Below, piece by piece: positions 8,444-16,982 of a stretch of 64,000 nt of DNA (the stretch's first letter is position 1; each line of letters starts with the position of its first letter). This DNA is from Marivita sp003149565. GTDB taxonomy: Bacteria > Pseudomonadota > Alphaproteobacteria > Rhodobacterales > Rhodobacteraceae. Made by a program: the position numbers and the translations under genes. The notes beneath the pieces were generated by a model that did no database searches, was not told where the DNA came from, and saw nothing but the letters and a program-made list of their open reading frames with translations. Location: the NCBI RefSeq assembly GCF_965216415.1, contig NZ_CBDCFU010000002.1. One strand, given 5' to 3'.

Positions 8444-8992
8444 TCAGTTTAGCATGAATTTGGCAAGGATGATCCCGACGGCGATCAACACGAAAAGAGA
8501 GACGGCGACCCAAAGTCCTGTGTTCGATTTTTGCGACCTGCTGGGCCCAGATTGTCCGATTGTGCCAGCAGCTGATTTGCTTCGGATTGGCGCGCCGCTG
8601 CCTGCAGGTTTGGGTTCGTTGAAGGTCCCGACCCAGCGCAAAGGCGATGCGATGGCGAGGTGCTGTTCGGTTTGGTCGAACGCCTGCGAAGGCAATATCA
8701 ACACATGACCATTCAGCTCGTCCAAACGGGCGCGCATGTCCTCGAAATCCTGCCCGGTAACATCATGCGCATTGCTCAGATATTGAGACAGGGTCATGTC
8801 CCCAAGGTCGCGAATGTCGACCACTTCGACAAACGCCGATCGAAGGGACTTTGCTCCAAGAGCATATTGCAACGGCCATTCACCCGTTCCGGCCTGTGTC
8901 GTGAAACGCTCAATGGCTTCGCGGGGCAGATCAATGTGAAAGACTCGCACTACGCCCCGTTCGCTGCTTTTGATGTGCATGCGCGTGCTCAT
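8444..8992 (-). CDS. Tail-anchored hypothetical protein in pyrB operon
   Basis: 182 residues: a soluble N-terminal domain of about 120 residues without a recognised family, a Ser/Gly/Lys-rich linker (PKPAGSGAPIRSKSAAG), and one C-terminal membrane segment (GLWVAVSLFVLIAVGIILA) ending three residues later. It should be a tail-anchored inner-membrane protein facing the cytoplasm. Its start overlaps the pyrB stop by four bases, so translation is likely coupled to aspartate carbamoyltransferase. I do not recognise the soluble domain. Confidence 0.8.
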   Translation of the reverse strand: MSTRMHIKSSERGVVRVFHIDLPREAIERFTTQAGTGEWPLQYALGAKSLRSAFVEVVDIRDLGDMTLSQYLSNAHDVTGQDFEDMRARLDELNGHVLILPSQAFDQTEQHLAIASPLRWVGTFNEPKPAGSGAPIRSKSAAGTIGQSGPSRSQKSNTGLWVAVSLFVLIAVGIILAKFMLN

Positions 8993-9951
8993 ACCATCAC
9001 ACTCTTGGGCTGTGCCGCGCGCCGATCCCGTAAGGATCGGGCCAACAGGTCCATTGCCGCCATACGGACGGCAACACCCATTTCCACCTGCTCCTGAATG
9101 ACCGACCGGTTGATGTCGTCCGCCAAAGTGCCGTCAATTTCGACGCCTCGGTTCATCGGTCCGGGATGCATGATGATTGCATCATCTTTGGCAAAGCCAA
9201 GCTTTTCAGCGTCGAGACCATATCGGTGATAATATTCACGCTCCGATGGGATGAAACCACCGTCCATGCGCTCTTTCTGGAGCCGTAGCATCATCACCAC
9301 GTCGACGTCTTTCAGACCTTCGCGCATGTCCTCGAAGACTTCGACCCCAAACTCTCCAATGCCCGACGGCATCAATGTCGGAGGGCCGACCAGCCGCACG
9401 CGGTTTTCCATCTTGCCCAGCAGCAGGATGTTGGACCGCGCCACACGGCTATGGGCAATGTCGCCACAGATGGCAATTGACAGGCGATGCAACCGGCCCT
9501 TCGCGCGACGAATGGTCAGCGCGTCCAGCAGCGCTTGCGTCGGATGTTCATGCTTGCCGTCGCCAGCGTTGAGAACCGCACAGTTTACCTTTTGCGACAG
9601 CAGGTCCACCGCTCCCGAATGCGGGTGACGCACAACAAGCAGATCGGGATGCATTGCGTTCAAAGTCAGCGCAGTGTCGATCAGGGTTTCACCCTTTTTC
9701 ACCGACGACGCCTCCATCGCCATATTCATCACATCCGCGCCAAGACGCTTGCCTGCCAGTTCAAAACTGGCCTGCGTCCGGGTGGAGTTTTCGAAGAACA
9801 TGTTGATCTGCGTCATCCCCGCCAGAACATCCGTGCTGGGGGTCCGTTTGCGGTTTCGGTCCGCATATTGGTCCGACAGATCCAACAAAGCGGTAATCTC
9901 ATCAGGACGCAGGGGTTCGATCCCAAGCAGGTGTCTTTGTGTGAAATTCAT
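8989..9951 (-). CDS. pyrB: Aspartate carbamoyltransferase catalytic subunit
   Basis: Joins carbamoyl phosphate and aspartate in the second step of de novo pyrimidine synthesis. 320 residues with the carbamoyl-phosphate motif FFENSTRTQASFELAGKRLG, HPTQALLD and HPGPMNRGVEI. The ATG at 9951 (MNFTQRHLLGIEPL) is preferred over an in-frame start at 10023 because it has an AGGCAGAGA ribosome binding site and starts the conserved region. First gene of a five-gene minus-strand operon (pyrB, two membrane proteins, pyrX, plsY). No regulatory pyrI subunit is present, as expected when a DHOase-like partner is used. Confidence 0.96.
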   Translation of the reverse strand: MNFTQRHLLGIEPLRPDEITALLDLSDQYADRNRKRTPSTDVLAGMTQINMFFENSTRTQASFELAGKRLGADVMNMAMEASSVKKGETLIDTALTLNAMHPDLLVVRHPHSGAVDLLSQKVNCAVLNAGDGKHEHPTQALLDALTIRRAKGRLHRLSIAICGDIAHSRVARSNILLLGKMENRVRLVGPPTLMPSGIGEFGVEVFEDMREGLKDVDVVMMLRLQKERMDGGFIPSEREYYHRYGLDAEKLGFAKDDAIIMHPGPMNRGVEIDGTLADDINRSVIQEQVEMGVAVRMAAMDLLARSLRDRRAAQPKSVMV

Positions 9952-10086
9952 TCTCTGCCTCAGAACGCTGGCGATTTGCTTATAGGCAGGCACTGCCATG
10001 CCAGCAAGCGGACTCGTTGGCACATGCCTGCTCTCGGTCCCATCACAATATGTAGAATGTGTTGCAGTTTTTTCGCCTTCATCTGG

Positions 10087-10115
10087 TTGACGATCAACAT
10101 ATGCGTGTCTAACCT
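10087..10115 (+). promoter_or_regulatory. Candidate sigma-70 promoter for lipoprotein gene
   Basis: TTGACG, 17 bases, TAACCT, about 27 bases ahead of the ATG at 10143. A 13-base dyad (GTTGA-CGA-TCAAC, 10086-10098) covers the -35 element and could be an operator. Assigned by consensus only. Confidence 0.4.
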
Positions 10116-10142
10116 GAAAATTACTGCATCTTTGGGGTAATC

Positions 10143-10631
10143 ATGAAATTTAACAGTAGCTTAACCGGCCTCTTTTTGGGGGCGAGTGTCCTTTTGTCGG
10201 CATGTGCTGAGCAAGCCCAGCGCGTTCCGGCTTCCTACATCCCGAGCATCATTTACCGGGGTGCAAGCTGCCACGAACTTTATCAGGAACGTGTCAAACT
10301 GGCAGGCTATGTAAGGCACATCACGGCAGAGCAGCGAAATGCCGCGCAATCCGACACGGTATTCGTAACGGCCAGCGCGTTGATCTTCTGGCCTGCGATC
10401 TTTGCGCTGCCCATCAGCGTGGATCAGTCCGCTCAGCTGGCGACGGCACGCGGTCATTACGATGCGCTGTCAAAGGCGATGGTTGAGCAGAACTGCATCC
10501 GTGGTGCGGGTCCGGCACATGTTCCGGTGACATCACCAAAGGGCGATGTGACACCGGCGCCGACCTACTCTGCGCCCGAACCCATATTGCCCAACTGGAA
10601 GCGTTACCCGGGTCAATTCCCACCGCTTTGA
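10143..10631 (+). CDS. Putative lipoprotein of unknown function
   Basis: 162 residues beginning with a lipoprotein signal: basic MKFNSS, hydrophobic core, lipobox LSAC with Cys at about 21. The mature part has no recognised domain; it includes a hydrophobic stretch (VFVTASALIFWPAIFALPI) and a Pro-rich C-terminus (PAPTYSAPEPILPNWKRYP). Two further cysteines (CHELYQE, NCIRG) could form a disulfide. It is divergent from pyrB and directly upstream of the uracil-DNA glycosylase gene. The TTA codon and TTAA half-sites in its first codons form a CtrA-like box. Confidence 0.75.
   Translation: MKFNSSLTGLFLGASVLLSACAEQAQRVPASYIPSIIYRGASCHELYQERVKLAGYVRHITAEQRNAAQSDTVFVTASALIFWPAIFALPISVDQSAQLATARGHYDALSKAMVEQNCIRGAGPAHVPVTSPKGDVTPAPTYSAPEPILPNWKRYPGQFPPL
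10150..10164. promoter_or_regulatory. CtrA-like box TTAA-N7-TTAA inside gene start
   Basis: TTAACAGTAGCTTAA matches the CtrA consensus spacing exactly. It lies within codons 3-8 of the lipoprotein gene, downstream of the candidate promoter, so any CtrA binding would more likely repress than activate. It may be chance. Confidence 0.3.
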
Positions 10632-10687
10632 TATCATACCCCGGCATGCCCGCTTTTGCGTGCGCGTTTGCCGGGGTACAAAGCCGC

Positions 10688-11476
10688 ATGGATTCGCAGA
10701 TTGACTGGCATGCGGCACGCGCTGCTCTCGAATGGCAGATGGAAATGGGGGTGACCGAGACGATCTCGGACATCCCGATCAATCGCTTTGAGCAAATGCA
10801 GCCACCACCCAAAGCGGGTGTGGGACCCGGCGTCGCCGCACCGGCGGTACCCGTGCAGCCGGCGCCTGCCACAGACCCGGTTGCAGAGGCCGAGGTGGCC
10901 GCTGAGGCGTGTTCCGATCTTGCCGCTTTAAAGGCCGCATTGGCAGCCTATCCTCATTGCGAATTGCGCAAAGGCGCGCGCAATCTTGTCTTCTCTGACG
11001 GTGTGCCGGGCGCTCGTGTGATGATCGTTGGAGAGGCTCCGGGCCGCGATGAAGACCGGATCGGCAAACCTTTTGTCGGACGTGCCGGTCAGCTTTTGGA
11101 CAAGATGCTGGCGGCGATCGATCTGGGAAGAGACCCCGACGGGAGAAACGCGGTCTACATCACCAATGTCCTGCCTTGGCGTCCGCCGCAGAACCGGGAT
11201 CCGAAACCTGATGAAATCGCCATGATGTTGCCCTTTCTGAAGCGACACATCGCATTAACCAAACCCGACGTGCTGGTCGTCATGGGCAATGTCTCGTGTC
11301 AGGCGCTTCTCGGCAAACGCGGCATCACCCGGCTGCGCGGACAATGGGCTGAGGTCGACGGTTTGCCCGCAATTCCAATGTTTCACCCGGCCTATCTGCT
11401 GCGCAACCCAGCCGCCAAGCGCGAGGCCTGGGCCGACCTGCTCGACCTGCAGGCGCGCCTGACCAAGAAAGACTGA
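10688..11476 (+). CDS. Family 4-like uracil-DNA glycosylase, Fe-S cysteines reduced
   Basis: 262-residue glycosylase that would remove uracil from DNA. Motif A reads VGEAPGRDEDRIGKPFVGRAGQLLD (residues 114-138 region) and motif B reads HPAYLLRNP (about 233). A Pro/Ala-rich linker at about 40-70 separates an N-terminal extension. Only three cysteines are present (75, 91, 204). The classic family has four Fe-S ligands; here the position before RPPQNR is Trp (VLPWRPP) and the EIA-C site reads EIAMM. The ATG at 10688 gives a conserved-looking N-terminus (MDSQIDWHAARAALEW); an upstream TTG at 10628 is less likely. Confidence 0.87.
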   Translation: MDSQIDWHAARAALEWQMEMGVTETISDIPINRFEQMQPPPKAGVGPGVAAPAVPVQPAPATDPVAEAEVAAEACSDLAALKAALAAYPHCELRKGARNLVFSDGVPGARVMIVGEAPGRDEDRIGKPFVGRAGQLLDKMLAAIDLGRDPDGRNAVYITNVLPWRPPQNRDPKPDEIAMMLPFLKRHIALTKPDVLVVMGNVSCQALLGKRGITRLRGQWAEVDGLPAIPMFHPAYLLRNPAAKREAWADLLDLQARLTKKD

Positions 11477-11479
11477 ACC

Positions 11480-12022
11480 ATGAGCCGTATCGACGAAAGC
11501 AAAGACTTCCTGCCTATCCGGATCGCCGTGCTGACGGTCAGCGATACGCGATCGCTCGACGAAGACCGCTCCGGCGACACGCTGGTGGGCCGGATCGAAG
11601 GCGCTGGGCATATCGTTGCGGATCGAAAGATCATTCACGACGAACGTGAGGAGATCGCAGCTCAACTGCGGGAGTGGTGCGATGAGCCGGAGATCGACGT
11701 GGTTATCTCAACCGGTGGCACAGGTTTGACCGGACGTGATGTAACCGTCGAGGCGCATCGCGATGTCTACGAAAAAGAAATCGACGCATTTGGCACCGTG
11801 TTCACGATGGTTTCGTTCAAAAAGATCGGCACAAGCGCCGTTCAAAGCCGCGCAACGGGCGGTGTGCGCAACGGAACCTACCTCTTTGCACTGCCCGGCA
11901 GCCCCGGCGCCTGCAAGGACGCATGGGACGAAATCCTGAGCCTGCAGCTCGATTATCGGCACCGTCCTTGTAACTTTGTCGAGATTTTACCGCGATTGGA
12001 CGAGCATCTGCGACGGAAATAG
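11480..12022 (+). CDS. moaB: Molybdenum cofactor biosynthesis protein MoaB
   Basis: 180-residue molybdopterin adenylyltransferase-type protein (MogA/MoaB fold), which adenylylates molybdopterin before molybdenum insertion. Motifs seen: VLTVSDTR, DVVISTGGTGLTGRDVT, QSRATGGVRNGTYLFALPGSPGACKDAWDEIL (in pieces around residues 118-155). It begins three bases after the uracil-DNA glycosylase stop, so the two are probably co-transcribed, without an obvious functional link. Confidence 0.93.
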   Translation: MSRIDESKDFLPIRIAVLTVSDTRSLDEDRSGDTLVGRIEGAGHIVADRKIIHDEREEIAAQLREWCDEPEIDVVISTGGTGLTGRDVTVEAHRDVYEKEIDAFGTVFTMVSFKKIGTSAVQSRATGGVRNGTYLFALPGSPGACKDAWDEILSLQLDYRHRPCNFVEILPRLDEHLRRK

Positions 12023-12113
12023 CCGTATTCTTCGTGTAACGAAGCGCATGGTTATTGGAAAACAGCGCCTTGTGGCTACCTGTTAGTCATGCCGTCAAAG
12101 AGGATTGTCGCAC

Positions 12114-13571
12114 ATGCGGTTTTTACGCCGTAGCCTGACAGGGCTTTTCTTGCTGTCGCTGACCCTCGGTCTGCTTGCTTATGCCGGGGTGCAGGTACGG
12201 GACGCCGTTCAAGACCGAATGGCGCAGGAGCCGCGCAGCTTCCCACAGCGCGAACGGGTCTTTGCCGTCAATGTTGTCGCCGCAGATTTCGAAACCGTAA
12301 CGCCTGTTCTCACAGCCTTTGGCCAGATTGAGAGCGTGCGCACATTGGAATTGCGTGCAGCGACAGGAGGGCGCGTGATCGAAATTGCTCCAGACTTCGT
12401 CGAAGGCGGCACCGTGACCGAAGGTCAGGTGCTCGTCCGGCTCGACCCTACAGATGCAGAGGCAGTGCTGCAGCGTGTTCAAAGCGACATCCTTGATGCC
12501 GAAGCGGAACAGCGCGAAGCAGAGCGCGCGTTGGTACTTGCGCGCGATGAATTGCTTGCGGCCGAGGAACAGGCAACCCTGCGGGAACGCGCCTACCAGC
12601 GGCAGGTCGACCTGCAGGATCGCGGTGTCGGCACGGCGGCTGCCGTCGAGGTTGCAGAGCTTGCCGCTGCGCAAGCGCGGCAGGCGGTGCTCTCAAGACG
12701 GCAGGCGGTCGCACAAGCCGAAGCGCGCATTGATCAGGCGACCACACGCTTGTCCCGTGCCGTGATTGCCGAGGCCGAAGCCAAGCGCCGTCTGGACGAC
12801 ACGATCATCACGGCTGATTTCTCGGGAACTCTTGCAGATGTGTCCGTCGTGCAAGGGCGTTTGGTATCTTCGAATGAACAACTGGCCCGTCTGATCGACG
12901 CCGATGCGCTTGAAGTGGCGTTCCGCGTTTCCACCCAGCAATTCGCCCGGCTCTTGAACGAGGACGGCCAACTCACTGAATCAGACGTTACTGTCGTGCT
13001 GGATGTGTTTGGCACAAACCTCACCGCCACGGGCACGCTCAGCCGCGCCGGGGCCGCCGTGGGCGACGGCCAGACCGGGCGTCAATTGTTCGCAACGCTG
13101 AACAGTGCCCCGGGCTTCCGTCCTGGCGACTTCGTCACGGTTCAGATCGAAGAGCCGCCGCTTGCCAATGTAGCACGTCTCCCGGCCTCGGCCCTGAACG
13201 CGGCGAATGAGGTGCTGGTCGTTGCCGAGGATGATCGGCTGGACGTGGTGTCGGTGACCCTCCTCAGACGTCAAGGCGATGATGTTTTGGTTCGAGCCGA
13301 AGACCTGCAAGGCCGAGAGGTCGTCGCGGAACGCACACCGCTGCTGGGTGCGGGCATCAAGGTGCGCCCGTTGCGCGATGCCGGACAGGCCGCGCCAGAA
13401 GAGCCCGAGATGCTCGAACTTACCGAAGAACGCCGCGCCCGGCTCACGGCCTTCGTGCAGGCAAACACCCGGATGCCCGAGGAAGCGCGACAGCGCATTC
13501 TGCAGCAGTTGTCTCAGGGCGCGGTGCCTGCACAGGTCGTCGAACGCATCGAATCCCGGATGGGAGGCTAG
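12114..13571 (+). CDS. RND efflux periplasmic adaptor (HlyD/MFP family)
   Basis: 485-residue membrane-fusion protein that bridges an RND pump to an outer-membrane channel. N-terminal membrane anchor (LTGLFLLSLTLGLLAYAG), no lipobox; lipoyl half-motifs around GGRVIEIAPDFVEGGTVTEGQVLVRLD and IITADFSGTLADVSVVQGRLV, separated by a long Ala/Glu/Arg-rich coiled coil (about 120-225); beta-barrel region; and a C-terminal helical tail (LTEERRARLTAFVQANTRMPEEA). ATG 12114 follows AGAGGA; a TTG nine bases upstream is in frame. It ends three bases before the permease gene. Confidence 0.9.
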   Translation: MRFLRRSLTGLFLLSLTLGLLAYAGVQVRDAVQDRMAQEPRSFPQRERVFAVNVVAADFETVTPVLTAFGQIESVRTLELRAATGGRVIEIAPDFVEGGTVTEGQVLVRLDPTDAEAVLQRVQSDILDAEAEQREAERALVLARDELLAAEEQATLRERAYQRQVDLQDRGVGTAAAVEVAELAAAQARQAVLSRRQAVAQAEARIDQATTRLSRAVIAEAEAKRRLDDTIITADFSGTLADVSVVQGRLVSSNEQLARLIDADALEVAFRVSTQQFARLLNEDGQLTESDVTVVLDVFGTNLTATGTLSRAGAAVGDGQTGRQLFATLNSAPGFRPGDFVTVQIEEPPLANVARLPASALNAANEVLVVAEDDRLDVVSVTLLRRQGDDVLVRAEDLQGREVVAERTPLLGAGIKVRPLRDAGQAAPEEPEMLELTEERRARLTAFVQANTRMPEEARQRILQQLSQGAVPAQVVERIESRMGG

Positions 13572-13574
13572 GCC

Positions 13575-16500
13575 ATGGCACGTGCGCTATCAGGTCGGGC
13601 AGGCGGCATCCTCAGCTATTTCGTGCGTCACAGGACCGTGGCGAACCTGCTGCTGATCCTGTTGCTTGCGGCCGGAGCCGTCTCGATTCCCAATATGCGC
13701 GCGCAATTCTTTCCGGATGTGGTCGTCGATGATGTTGATGTCTCGGTCGTCTGGGCCGGGGCCGGGGCCGAAGATGTGGATCGCGGCATCGTTCAGGTGC
13801 TGGAACCGGCTGTTCTGGCCGTCGAAGGCGTAGAAAGTTCTGAGGCCACATCGCGCGAGGGGCGGGCCAGCATCCGGCTCGAATTTGAACCCGGCTGGGA
13901 CATGTCGCGCGCTGCCGACGATGTGAAGACCGCTATTGACGCCGTCTCAACCCTGCCCGCCGATGCCGAAGACCCGGTGATCCGGCGTGGGGGCTGGCGC
14001 GACCGGGTCACCGACCTTGTGATCACAGGCCCTGTTGGCGTCGATCAATTGGCGCGATTTGCCGATGAACTTTCCGCGCGACTCTTTGCCGAAGGTGTCA
14101 CCCGCACCACCATTCGCGGATTGTCCGCCCCGCGCACCGTGATCGAAGTCCCCTCGGCCAATCTGATCGCATTTGACATCTCGATGCGTGAGATCGCCGA
14201 TGCCATCGCGCAAGAGGTTGATGCCGATCCAGCGGGCGATGTTGGCAACGCCAACACTCGTGTCCGAACCGGTGTCGAAAAGCGGAGTGCAGATCAGATT
14301 GCCGATATTGCTCTGCGCTCCAATCCGGATGGATCGAATCTCACTGTCGGTGATGTCGGCACAATCATCATCGAAGGCATTGACCGGCAGCGCAGCTACT
14401 TCGTCGGTGAAAACCCCGCCATCTCCATCCGGGTCGATCGCAGTGACCAAGGCGACGCAATCGCTATTCAGCGCACAGTCGAAGAGGTGGCTGCGGAATT
14501 CGAATCTTCCCTGCCGGACGGTGTGACAGTCGATTTGATCCGCACCCGCGCCGAGGCCATCACGGGGCGACTGGATATCCTGCTGGATAACGGGCTGACG
14601 GGTCTTGGGCTTGTTGTGATGCTGTTGTTCCTCTTCCTGAACGCCCGCACGGCGTTCTGGGTGGCGGCAGGTATTCCCGCCGCAATGATGGCGGCGATTG
14701 CCTTGATGTATGCTGCCGGGATCACGCTCAATATGATCTCGCTTTTTGCGCTGATCATCACCTTGGGCATTGTCGTCGATGATGCCATCGTGGTCGGTGA
14801 ACACGCAGATCATCTCGCCCGTACCGGATTGCCCCCGGTCCAAGCGGCCGAGCACGCGGCGCAGCGTATGGCCCTGCCGGTCTTTGCGGCGACTCTGACA
14901 ACGATTATCGCGTTCTTTGGCCTTGTTGCCATCGGTGGCCGGTTTGGTGATCTGATCGCGGACATCCCTTTCACGGTGATCGCCGTGCTGACCGCGTCGC
15001 TGATCGAATGCTTCCTGATCCTGCCGAACCACATGGCTCACGCCATCGCCCACAGCGCCAAGGAACACTGGTACGATATGCCCTCCCGCGTGGTGAACCG
15101 GGGCTTCCGTTGGATGCGCGAGACTTTGTTCCGTCCGTTCATGGCGCTGATCATTCACGCGCGGTACGCCGTCTTGGCTGGCGCGGTTGTGCTGCTGGCT
15201 TCACAGGCGGCGCTTTTCATCCGGGGGGATGTGCAATGGCGGTTCTTCAATTCACCGGAACGAAGCTCAGTCACCGGCAACTTCGCGATGGCCCCCGGTG
15301 CCACCCGTGAAGACACCTTCGAGATGATGCGCATCTTCCAGAAATCGGTCGAGGACGTCGCCGAAAGCTTTAAAGAACGGCATGGCGTCAATCCCATCGA
15401 CTATGTGATTGCCGAAGTTGGCGGCAACGCAGGACGCGGCATCGCAGGGGCCGACACCAAGGATGCCGACCAACTGGGCGGAATTTCCATCGAACTGATC
15501 GACGCAGACTTGCGACCTTTCTCCAGCCGCGCCTTTGTCAGTGAGTTGCAGGACAGCGTCCCGCGCCATCCTTTGGTTGAGACCATCAGTTTCCGCAGCT
15601 GGGGCAGCGGCCCTGCAAGTGACGCGTTGGACGTGCAATTCTACGGAGCCAGCGCCGAAACACTGAAAGGCGCATCTGAGGACCTGAAGAATGCCTTGCT
15701 GCAATACCCCGAGGTCTCTGCGGTAGAGGACAACCTCTCCTACGACAAGGAAGAGTTAATCCTCGAGCTTACTCCGCAGGGGCAAGCACTGGGCTTTACC
15801 ATCGACAGCCTTGGTCGGGTTCTTCGTGCGCGGTTGGGTGGTATCGAAGCGGCGACCTATCCCGATGGTCCGCGCAGTGCTGAAATCCGCGTGGAATTGC
15901 CCAGCGGCGAACTGACGGCGGACTTTCTGGAACGCACACAGATGCGCACTCCCGAAGGTGCTTATGTGCAACTTGCCGATATCGTCAGTGTGGAGCGCCG
16001 CACGGGCTTTTCCACCGTACGCCGTGAAAATGGCATCCGTCTGATTTCGGTCACCGGAGATATTTCCGAAGACGATCCGGCCCGCGCCAATGATATCATG
16101 CTCGCGCTTGAGACAGAAATCCTTCCAACGATCGCCAGTGAACGCCAAGTCGAATATCGCCTCTCGGGTCTGAGCGAACAGGAAGGCGAATTCCTGAACG
16201 ACGCGCGCACCGGCCTGATCCTGTCGCTTCTTGCGATCTACCTCGTGCTGTCGTGGGTCTTTGCCAGCTGGACCCGCCCGCTGGTGGTGATGTCGGTGAT
16301 CCCGTTCGGACTTGTTGGCACAATCTACGGTCATGCGGTCTGGGACGTGCCACTCAGTATGTTCACCGTTGTGGGACTGCTGGGGATGACCGGGATCATC
16401 ATCAACGATTCCATCGTTCTAGTGACGACCATTGACGAAAAGGCAAAGGATCGGGGCCTCATCCCCTCGATCATTGACGGTGCCGCTGACCGCCTGCGTC

Positions 16501-16979
16501 CGGTGTTTCTGACGACCGCGACAACGGTGCTCGGCCTTGTGCCCCTGCTTTATGAGCAATCCAGTCAGGCACAATTCCTTAAACCCACCGTGATCACACT
16601 GGTTTACGGTCTCGGCTTCGGAATGTTCCTCGTGCTGCTGATTGTGCCGTCTCTGATCGCGATCCAGAACGACCTTGGCCGTCTGACCCAGACCACCCGG
16701 CGCGGCTTGCGCTTCCGGCGACCCGGCGTGCGGGCTGCCCTGGGTACCGGAGCAGCGCTGATCATGGCATGGCTTGGCGCAACGATGGGCGCGTTTGCTG
16801 TGACCGGTGCGTTACCCCAGGCGATCAGTAAGGTCTTGTCCGGGACACCCTTCGCCGAAGACGTCACATTGGGCGCGAGTCTGGGCCTCTTCATCGCTGG
16901 GGCAGGTGTCATTTGTATGGCGCTTTATCTTGTATCGGCCATCGCCTTGCTTGTGTCGCGGATGCGCCATCCGGCCTGA
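13575..16979 (+). CDS. RND efflux permease (AcrB/HAE family)
   Basis: 1134-residue proton-driven inner-membrane exporter. It has the two-fold RND plan: TM1 near residue 20-40, a large periplasmic loop, TM2-6 with the proton-relay motif GIVVDDAIVVGEH in TM4, a second large loop, and TM8-12 (GLLGMTGIIINDSIVLV). After TM12 there is an unusual extension of about 110 residues with two more hydrophobic segments (ALGTGAALIMAWLGATMGAF and LGLFIAGAGVICMALYLVSA). Substrate cannot be told. Forms an operon with the adaptor; no outer-membrane factor or regulator is adjacent. Confidence 0.93.
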   Translation: MARALSGRAGGILSYFVRHRTVANLLLILLLAAGAVSIPNMRAQFFPDVVVDDVDVSVVWAGAGAEDVDRGIVQVLEPAVLAVEGVESSEATSREGRASIRLEFEPGWDMSRAADDVKTAIDAVSTLPADAEDPVIRRGGWRDRVTDLVITGPVGVDQLARFADELSARLFAEGVTRTTIRGLSAPRTVIEVPSANLIAFDISMREIADAIAQEVDADPAGDVGNANTRVRTGVEKRSADQIADIALRSNPDGSNLTVGDVGTIIIEGIDRQRSYFVGENPAISIRVDRSDQGDAIAIQRTVEEVAAEFESSLPDGVTVDLIRTRAEAITGRLDILLDNGLTGLGLVVMLLFLFLNARTAFWVAAGIPAAMMAAIALMYAAGITLNMISLFALIITLGIVVDDAIVVGEHADHLARTGLPPVQAAEHAAQRMALPVFAATLTTIIAFFGLVAIGGRFGDLIADIPFTVIAVLTASLIECFLILPNHMAHAIAHSAKEHWYDMPSRVVNRGFRWMRETLFRPFMALIIHARYAVLAGAVVLLASQAALFIRGDVQWRFFNSPERSSVTGNFAMAPGATREDTFEMMRIFQKSVEDVAESFKERHGVNPIDYVIAEVGGNAGRGIAGADTKDADQLGGISIELIDADLRPFSSRAFVSELQDSVPRHPLVETISFRSWGSGPASDALDVQFYGASAETLKGASEDLKNALLQYPEVSAVEDNLSYDKEELILELTPQGQALGFTIDSLGRVLRARLGGIEAATYPDGPRSAEIRVELPSGELTADFLERTQMRTPEGAYVQLADIVSVERRTGFSTVRRENGIRLISVTGDISEDDPARANDIMLALETEILPTIASERQVEYRLSGLSEQEGEFLNDARTGLILSLLAIYLVLSWVFASWTRPLVVMSVIPFGLVGTIYGHAVWDVPLSMFTVVGLLGMTGIIINDSIVLVTTIDEKAKDRGLIPSIIDGAADRLRPVFLTTATTVLGLVPLLYEQSSQAQFLKPTVITLVYGLGFGMFLVLLIVPSLIAIQNDLGRLTQTTRRGLRFRRPGVRAALGTGAALIMAWLGATMGAFAVTGALPQAISKVLSGTPFAEDVTLGASLGLFIAGAGVICMALYLVSAIALLVSRMRHPA

Positions 16980-16982
16980 TCG

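Noticed and set aside
13947..15158. 403-codon minus-strand frame inside the RND permease gene
   Set aside because: His/Asp/Arg-rich composition typical of an antisense shadow; the RND reading is certain.
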